Below are positions 59,190 through 64,000 of a stretch of 64,000 nucleotides of DNA, piece by piece. Made by a program: the position numbers and the translations under genes. The notes beneath the pieces were generated by a model. The model searched no databases, was not told the DNA's origin, and was given only the letters and a program-made list of their open reading frames with translations. Every line of letters begins with the position of its first letter. Position 1 is the stretch's first letter. This stretch comes from Falsiroseomonas sp050563545 (lineage in GTDB: Bacteria > Pseudomonadota > Alphaproteobacteria > Acetobacterales > Acetobacteraceae), in the NCBI RefSeq assembly GCF_050563545.1, contig NZ_JBNXUM010000009.1, positions 168,267 to 232,266 of the forward strand, in the 5' to 3' direction.

Positions 59190-60755
59190 CTACCCGTCCA
59201 TCCGGTAGTTCGGCGCCTCGCGCGTGACGGCGACGTCGTGGACATGGCTCTCGCGCAGGCCGGCATTGGTGATGCGGCGGAAGCGCGCATTGCTCTGCAT
59301 GTCGGCGATCGTCGCGCTGCCGGTGTAGCCCATCGCCGCGCGCAGCCCGCCCACCATCTGGTGGAGCACCGCGCCGACCGGGCCCTTGTAGCCGACGCGG
59401 CCCTCGACACCCTCCGGCACCAGCTTCAGCTTGTCGGAGACCTCGGCCTGGAAATAGCGGTCGGCGGAACCGCGCGCCATCGCACCCAGGCTCCCCATGC
59501 CGCGATACGACTTGTAGCTGCGGCCCTGGTAGAGGAAGACCTCGCCCGGCGCCTCGTCCGTGCCGGCGAAGACGCTGCCCATCATCACGCAGTCGGCCCC
59601 GGCGGCGATCGCCTTGGCGATGTCGCCGGAGGAGCGCACGCCGCCATCGGCGATGGTCGGCACGCCGCGCTCGCGCGCCGCGGCCGCGCTTTCCATCACC
59701 GCCGTCAGCTGCGGCACGCCGACGCCGGCGACGATGCGCGTTGTGCAGATCGAGCCCGGGCCGATGCCGACCTTCACGGCGTCCGCGCCGGCCTCGATCA
59801 GCGCCAGCGCGCCTTCCGGCGTCGCGACGTTGCCGGCGACGACCTGCACGGAGTTCGACAGGCGCTTGATGCGCTCGATCGCCCTGAGCACGCCGCCGGA
59901 ATGGCCATGCGCGGTGTCCACCACGACGACGTCGACCTCGGCCTCCACCAGCAGGGTGGCGCGGCGCAGCCCGTCCTCGCCGACGCCCGTTGCCGCCGCG
60001 ACGCGCAGACGCCCCATCGCGTCCTTGACCGCGTTCGGGTTGGCCTGCGCCTTCTCCATGTCCTTGACGGTGATCAGCCCGACGCAGCGGAAGGCGTCGT
60101 CCACCACCAGCAGCTTCTCGATGCGGTGCTTGTGCAGCAGCGCCCGCGCCTCGGACGGCGAGACATCGCCGTCGGCGGTGACCAGGTTCTCCCGCGTCAT
60201 GAGCTCGTAGACGCGGGTGTTGGGGTCGGAGGCGAAGCGCACGTCGCGGTTGGTGATGATGCCGACCAGGCGGCCGGTGTCGCGCTCCACCACGGGGATG
60301 CCGCTGATGCGCTGGGTTTCCTGCAGGGCGCGCACATCGGCCAGCGTCTGGTCGGGATGGATGGTGAGCGGGTTCACCACCATGCCCGATTCGAACTTCT
60401 TCACGCGGCGCACCTGGGCCGCCTGGTCCTCTGGCGAGAGGTTCTTGTGGATCACGCCGATCCCCCCTGCCTGGGCCATGGCGATGGCCATCGGCGCCTC
60501 GGTCACCGTGTCCATCGCGGCGGCGACGAGAGGGATGTTCAGCGCGATCTCGCGCGTCAGGCGGGTGCGGGTGTCGGTGTCCGCGGGCAGCACGGTGGAA
60601 TAGGCCGGCACCAGCAGCACGTCGTCGAAGGCGAAGGCCTCCTCGAACCGGCCGCCCATCCGGTTCGGGTCTCCGGCGCCCGCATCCTGCGGACGCTCCG
60701 CCCTCCGCTCGTCGAACGGTGCGCGGGATGCAGCGGGGCTGTCGGGGGGAGCCAT
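59190..60755 (-). CDS. guaB: IMP dehydrogenase
   Basis: Oxidises IMP to XMP with NAD, the first committed step of GMP synthesis. The 521-residue TIM-barrel enzyme has the IMP loop GPGSICTTR with catalytic Cys337, the flap region after RGMGSLGAMA, and paired CBS domains at about residues 125-240. The start at ATG 60755 is preceded by GAGAGG, adding about 33 low-complexity residues before the usual FEEAFAFDDVLLVPAYS start; Met33 (60659) is the alternative. It is part of the guaB-rsmB-guaA neighbourhood. Confidence 0.97.
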   Translation of the reverse strand: MAPPDSPAASRAPFDERRAERPQDAGAGDPNRMGGRFEEAFAFDDVLLVPAYSTVLPADTDTRTRLTREIALNIPLVAAAMDTVTEAPMAIAMAQAGGIGVIHKNLSPEDQAAQVRRVKKFESGMVVNPLTIHPDQTLADVRALQETQRISGIPVVERDTGRLVGIITNRDVRFASDPNTRVYELMTRENLVTADGDVSPSEARALLHKHRIEKLLVVDDAFRCVGLITVKDMEKAQANPNAVKDAMGRLRVAAATGVGEDGLRRATLLVEAEVDVVVVDTAHGHSGGVLRAIERIKRLSNSVQVVAGNVATPEGALALIEAGADAVKVGIGPGSICTTRIVAGVGVPQLTAVMESAAAARERGVPTIADGGVRSSGDIAKAIAAGADCVMMGSVFAGTDEAPGEVFLYQGRSYKSYRGMGSLGAMARGSADRYFQAEVSDKLKLVPEGVEGRVGYKGPVGAVLHQMVGGLRAAMGYTGSATIADMQSNARFRRITNAGLRESHVHDVAVTREAPNYRMDG

Positions 60756-60945
60756 GGTGGAACCTCTCGGGGAAGGCGACCTTGGCGGCCCTCCCTACAC
60801 CGTATGCCGGTCCGGGGTCCAGCGCGCAGGGACGGGGCACGGATGCGCCCCGGGAATAACGGGTTCGTGGCCGGCGGTGGCGAACAGAAGCGGGGCCCGG
60901 GCGTTCGGCAAGCTCCCCTCAACATTCCGGAGCCCACCCCAAGCC

Positions 60946-62211
60946 ATGGCCAGCGGCCTCGACCTTCGATTGAACAGCCTTTCCGGCCTCGAGGACGATC
61001 TGCGCACGGCGCTCGGCACCGGCAGCGGCGCGCTCTCGTCGATGTTCGACACCTCCGGCGTCGGCGACGTCTTCGGCGGCACGGTGTTCCGCGACATCTG
61101 GGACCGCAGCGGGCTGTCCGCGCTCTCCGGCCCGGTGGACATCCGCAACCTGAACGACCTCGGCAACCTCGCGGGCCGCCTGCCCGGCGGGCTCGGCCAG
61201 CCCGACTCCACCGGCGAGGTGCCCACCGGCTTCTCCGATATCCCGCGCCACGAGATCGCGACCATGGCGACCCTCGCCGCCGCGCCGCGCATCGCGGATG
61301 CACTCGGACCGACCGCGCAGACCGTGCTGGTCGGCGGCGAGACCTTCACCATCCTCGGCCGCTACGACGATCCCGTGACGGGCTTCTCCGCCCTCCGGCT
61401 CGATCATCCCAACCCGAACGGGCCCGACATCTTCGTCATCGACGGGCTCGAGGTCGGCTCACGCCCCGACGAGGTCACGGCGGCGACGCTTGGACGGCTC
61501 CAGGTGGAATCGTCGTCGTTCAACCAGATGGTGGCCGACGCCGTCGCATCGGCCTGGGCCGGCGGGGCGGGGGTGGAGTTCGTCGGGCCGAGCCTCGGCG
61601 GCGCTATCGCCGAAGTGGCGGCGCATGAGGCGGCGCAGGGACTTCTGGCCCGTGGCGGCATCTTCCCCAACGGTGCGGTGCGCCTCGTCACGGTGGACGG
61701 CCTGGGCGGGCGCGACGCCGCCGAGACGATCAACGGCGGCAAGCGCGATGCCGCGGCGCTGCAGATCATCGACGCGGTCAACATCCGCACCGATGGCGAC
61801 ATCGTCTCGCGCATCGGCAGCCATATCGGCGCGACGGTGACGCTGCCGGCGCTGGATGCGCAGGGGCATGTCGTGCAGCTCGACCCCGCGGATGCGCATG
61901 TGAACGTGGTGTCGCTGCTGCAGAACCTGTCGAGCGACCAGCTCTATGCCGCGGGGGTGCGCGGCGCGCCGGCGGAGATCAGCGGCTTCGCCGCCGCGTC
62001 GAACGCGGCGTCCGACCAGGTAATCCAGGCCTGGCTGGCGTCGGGCGAGAGCGACACGACGCAGCGCGAACTGCAGATCCCGGGCACGGCCGCCTTCGAT
62101 CCGACGGGCACGGTCTGGGTGCTGGATGCAGACGACAACGGCACGACGGATATCGCGGTGACCCTGAGCGCGCCGGTGGATCCGGGGCGGGCGGATCTGG
62201 TGCTGGGGTGA
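60946..62211 (+). CDS. Lipase-like alpha/beta-hydrolase of unknown substrate
   Basis: A 421-residue protein. A GxSxG-type nucleophile elbow is in VEFVGPSLGGAIAEVAAHEA, and a downstream Asp (LVTVDGLGGRD) and His (SRIGSHIGATV) could complete a triad, as in class 3 lipase-like proteins, although the usual GHSLGG has Pro for His. The first 100 residues (LDLRLNSLSGLEDDLRTALG...) and the C-terminal 80 are not recognised. There is no signal peptide, although the Gly/Asp-rich C-terminus (VLDADDNGTTDIAVTL) is of the kind seen on secreted proteins. The start is ATG 60946, divergent from guaB. Confidence 0.7.
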   Translation: MASGLDLRLNSLSGLEDDLRTALGTGSGALSSMFDTSGVGDVFGGTVFRDIWDRSGLSALSGPVDIRNLNDLGNLAGRLPGGLGQPDSTGEVPTGFSDIPRHEIATMATLAAAPRIADALGPTAQTVLVGGETFTILGRYDDPVTGFSALRLDHPNPNGPDIFVIDGLEVGSRPDEVTAATLGRLQVESSSFNQMVADAVASAWAGGAGVEFVGPSLGGAIAEVAAHEAAQGLLARGGIFPNGAVRLVTVDGLGGRDAAETINGGKRDAAALQIIDAVNIRTDGDIVSRIGSHIGATVTLPALDAQGHVVQLDPADAHVNVVSLLQNLSSDQLYAAGVRGAPAEISGFAAASNAASDQVIQAWLASGESDTTQRELQIPGTAAFDPTGTVWVLDADDNGTTDIAVTLSAPVDPGRADLVLG

Positions 62212-62222
62212 GGTAGCGAGAG

Positions 62223-62251
62223 CCCCCTCCCCCGCAAGGCGGGGAAGGGGG
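62223..62251. repeat. Dispersed GC palindrome, copy 7
   Basis: Thirteen-position stem CCCCCTCCCCCGC / GCGGGGAAGGGGG with one mismatch and loop AAG, between the convergent lipase-like gene and nusG, at both their 3' ends. Confidence 0.7.
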
Positions 62252-62271
62252 AAGCGCGGTGGGGGGCTAGG

Positions 62272-62808
62272 TCAGAGCTTCTCGACCTGCCCGTATTCGA
62301 GTTCGACGGGGGTCGAGCGGCCAAAGATGGAGACGCTGACCTTCACGCGGCCGCGTTCCTCGTCCACCTCCTCCACCGTGCCGTTGAAGCTGGTGAAGGG
62401 GCCGTCGGCGACGCGGACCTGCTCGCCGACCTCGAAGACGATGGCGGGACGCTTCGGCTTGTCCGCCTGGTCCGTCATCTGCTTCAGCATGCGCTGCGCC
62501 TCGGATTCCCGGATCGGGGTCGGGCGGTTCTTCTCGCCGAGGAAACCGGTCACCTTCGGCGTGTTCTTGACGAGGTGCCAGGCGTCGTCCGTCATCTCCA
62601 TCTTCACGAGCACATAGCCCGGGAAGAACTTCCGCTCCTGGTTCGTCTTCTGGCCGCGGCGGACCTCGACGACCTCCTCGGCGGGAACGAGGATCTCCTC
62701 GAACTTGTCGGCCAGTCCCTTCTGGGCGGCCTGCTCTCTCAGTTGCTGCGAGATTTTCTTCTCGAAGCCCGAGTAGACGTGGACCACGTACCACTTCTTG
62801 TCGGCCAT
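62272..62808 (-). CDS. nusG: Transcription antitermination factor NusG
   Basis: Elongation factor of 178 residues that binds RNA polymerase and couples it to the ribosome and Rho. The NGN domain is WYVVHVYSGFEKKISQQLRE and FPGYVLVKMEMTDDAWHLVKN; the C-terminal KOW domain is GEQVRVADGPFTSFNGTVEEVDEERGRVKVSVSIFGRSTPVELEY. The start is ATG 62808, six bases after the secE stop on the same strand, the standard secE-nusG pair. Confidence 0.97.
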   Translation of the reverse strand: MADKKWYVVHVYSGFEKKISQQLREQAAQKGLADKFEEILVPAEEVVEVRRGQKTNQERKFFPGYVLVKMEMTDDAWHLVKNTPKVTGFLGEKNRPTPIRESEAQRMLKQMTDQADKPKRPAIVFEVGEQVRVADGPFTSFNGTVEEVDEERGRVKVSVSIFGRSTPVELEYGQVEKL

Positions 62809-62814
62809 GACGGG

Positions 62815-63012
62815 CTAGACCCCCAGTCCGAAGAGCAGGCGCATGACGCCGGCGATGATCCAGTCGACAACCATGAAGAACAGCGCGGCGAGGGCGGACA
62901 GCCCCAGCACGAGACCCGTGGTCACCAGGGTCTCCTTGCGGGTGGGCCAGGTGACGCGGGCCACCTCCTGCCGCACGTCGCGGATGAACCCCGCGGGATC
63001 GAACTTGGCCAA
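62815..63012 (-). CDS. secE: Preprotein translocase subunit SecE
   Basis: Small membrane subunit of the SecYEG channel, 65 residues. It has the family amphipathic helix and linker FIRDVRQEVARVTWPTRKETLVTTGLVL and one membrane helix (GLSALAALFFMVVDWIIAGVM). The TTG at 63012 (MAKFDPAGF) is preceded by AAAGGGG and fits the usual MAKxxP-type SecE start; a GTG at 63027 is the alternative. It is encoded between tRNA-Trp and nusG. Confidence 0.92.
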   Translation of the reverse strand: MAKFDPAGFIRDVRQEVARVTWPTRKETLVTTGLVLGLSALAALFFMVVDWIIAGVMRLLFGLGV

Positions 63013-63084
63013 GACGGCCCCTTTCACCGACGCCAGACGATGCAACGATGCCGGGCGCCGGGCCGCGACATTCGCGCGGCCGCA

Positions 63085-63161
63085 TGGCAGGGGCGGAGGG
63101 TCTCGAACCCCCAACCTCCGGTTTTGGAGACCGGCGCTCTAGCCAATTGAGCTACGCCCCT
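63085..63161 (-). tRNA. tRNA-Trp (anticodon CCA)
   Basis: Cloverleaf read on the minus strand: acceptor arms AGGGGCG / CGCCCCT, D-arm GCTC / GAGC, anticodon arm CCGGT CTCCAAA ACCGG with anticodon CCA at 63125-63127, T-arm GGGGG TTCGAGA CCCTC. GCCA follows the acceptor end (discriminator G plus encoded CCA). It precedes secE, as usual in alphaproteobacteria. Confidence 0.95.
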
Positions 63162-63328
63162 AGCGCTGCGCCAGGCTCCTGTCTTGCGGACAGTCTCCGG
63201 GCGTGGCGCGCATGGGCCGCGCGAGGGGCGGTGCATAGCGGAGGGACCGGCGGGTGACAAGCCGCGAGGGGAAGCGAGCAACTGGAGGACATGCGCAGCC
63301 CGGCGGCCGAGGGCGCGAACTCACCGGA

Positions 63329-63760
63329 TCAGCGCCTGGGGTCCCGGATGACCACGGTGCCCGCCATCTTGTCGTGCCAGCCCTGCCGGCGCGCATCCCA
63401 GATGATCCAGAGATAGCCGAGCCCGAGCGGCAGGGCTGAGACGAGATAGCCGACATAGCGCAGCACCAGCCGCCCGATCGTCGGCGTGCCGCCGGTCTCG
63501 GCGTCCACGATCTTCAGTCCAAGCACCAGCTTGCCCGGCGTCCCCTGCCGTTCCGCCCAGAACAGCAGCACGATCAGCGCGCCGATCAGGTTGAGCATGA
63601 GTTCGCCAAGGTCGGAGATCTCGCCCCCGTTGACCAACGCGCCGATCACGCTGAGCAGGGCCGAGAGCGGCAGCAGCCAGAGCAGGTCGAGGATCTGCGC
63701 CAGCAGCCGCGGCCAGAAGCCGGCATAACGCACCGCGTCCTGTTGTCCGCCGAAGGACAT
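63329..63760 (-). CDS. RDD-family membrane protein
   Basis: A 143-residue protein with about four membrane helices and the RDD pattern: a hydrophobic first helix after RYAGFWPRLLAQILDLLWLLPL, then GTPGKLVLGLKIVDAETG and a C-terminal YLWIIWDARRQGWHDKMAGTVVIRD. The Arg-Asp-Asp core is represented by R27...D34 in this short form. I start at ATG 63760, preceded by GAGAGGA; ATG 63778 and TTG 63790 are alternatives. It lies between tuf and tRNA-Trp. A small hairpin (GCCACAG / CTGTGGC) at 63793-63808 is in its leader. The function of RDD proteins is not settled. Confidence 0.83.
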   Translation of the reverse strand: MSFGGQQDAVRYAGFWPRLLAQILDLLWLLPLSALLSVIGALVNGGEISDLGELMLNLIGALIVLLFWAERQGTPGKLVLGLKIVDAETGGTPTIGRLVLRYVGYLVSALPLGLGYLWIIWDARRQGWHDKMAGTVVIRDPRR

Positions 63761-63828
63761 CCCGATCCTCTCGCCCATCCGGTTCCGCAAAGGCCACAGC
63801 CCTGTGGCTACTGTCCAGCACGGCCATG

Positions 63829-63858
63829 AAAAAAGGGCGGAGGCTCGCGCCCCCGCCC
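63829..63858 (-). terminator. Intrinsic terminator of tuf
   Basis: Read on the minus strand after the tuf stop: a 10-position stem GGGCGGGGGC / GCCTCCGCCC with one mismatch, a four-base loop and then a run of six U residues. A strong Rho-independent terminator, 28 bases after the tuf stop. Confidence 0.88.
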
Positions 63859-63885
63859 TCGCATATCCGTCGAAGCGGACGGGCC

Positions 63886-64000
<115 letters not shown>

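Noticed and set aside
60754..60945. Extension of the lipase-like frame upstream of ATG 60946
   Set aside because: The extra 64 residues are non-conserved in character and overlap the guaB promoter; the ATG at 60946 begins the structured protein.

Overview
The window is about 70% GC and packed with genes on both strands. The gene content suggests an alphaproteobacterium, most likely of the Acetobacteraceae (Roseomonas-like). Pointers are the gene order tuf, tRNA-Trp, secE, nusG, the abundance of Bug, TRAP and ABC-type periplasmic binding proteins, an ELM1-family protein next to malonyl-CoA decarboxylase, and an HWE-type sensor kinase. The taxonomic call is inference; there is no 16S gene here. 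I see no insertion sequence, prophage or CRISPR array.

Layout. 1-3.3 kb: the end of a class III aminotransferase, then two tandem family-61 glycosyltransferase paralogues. 3.3-5.7 kb: polyprenyl diphosphate synthase (ispB), a DUF2007 protein, a TrmN6-like methyltransferase and a small conserved protein. 5.8-8.5 kb: a SCO copper protein, an exported amidohydrolase and an exported cupin. 8.5-14.2 kb: an unrecognised 639-residue protein, an ELM1/GtrOC1 protein and malonyl-CoA decarboxylase, divergent from an MHS-family transporter. 14.2-17.8 kb: a dicarboxylate/amino-acid:cation symporter overlapped by a solute-binding protein, and a fosmidomycin-resistance-like MFS protein. 18.2-21.4 kb: class I ribonucleotide reductase nrdA, a 64-residue ORF, and nrdB, with candidate NrdR boxes upstream. 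21.6-24.2 kb: two Bug receptors and a small secreted protein.

24.2-31.5 kb is the clearest pathway unit: gntR-dctP-dctQ-dctM-dehydrogenase-uxuA-uxuB on the minus strand. A TRAP importer, an L-idonate/L-gulonate 5-dehydrogenase-like enzyme, fructuronate reductase and mannonate dehydratase together could convert an aldonate such as L-gulonate to 2-keto-3-deoxygluconate. 31.6-39.4 kb: an M20 hydrolase, a luciferase-like oxidoreductase, two tandem AapJ-like binding proteins without permeases, a DUF900 hydrolase, a DUF2461 protein, a 2OG-Fe(II) oxygenase and an ArsC-like protein. 39.4-45.4 kb: a flavin monooxygenase overlapping vapC and vapB, then tag, a YbaK-type deacylase, an isochorismatase-like hydrolase, an AraC regulator and a metallo-beta-lactamase-fold protein divergent from a TetR regulator with two matching operators. 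45.4-54.4 kb: an acyltransferase, a YegD-like Hsp70, a large MscS channel, an SH3 lipoprotein and an HWE kinase. 54.4-60.8 kb: the GMP-synthesis genes guaA and guaB, with a GNAT protein, rsmB and a degenerate SGNH-like protein between them. 60.9-64 kb: a lipase-like protein, nusG, secE, tRNA-Trp, an RDD protein and the 3' end of tuf.

A family of GC-rich palindromes (consensus CCCTCTCCCC, loop, GGGGAGAGGG) recurs between genes throughout the window, mostly at 3' ends. Most expression units are short and use 1- or 4-nt stop/start overlaps.
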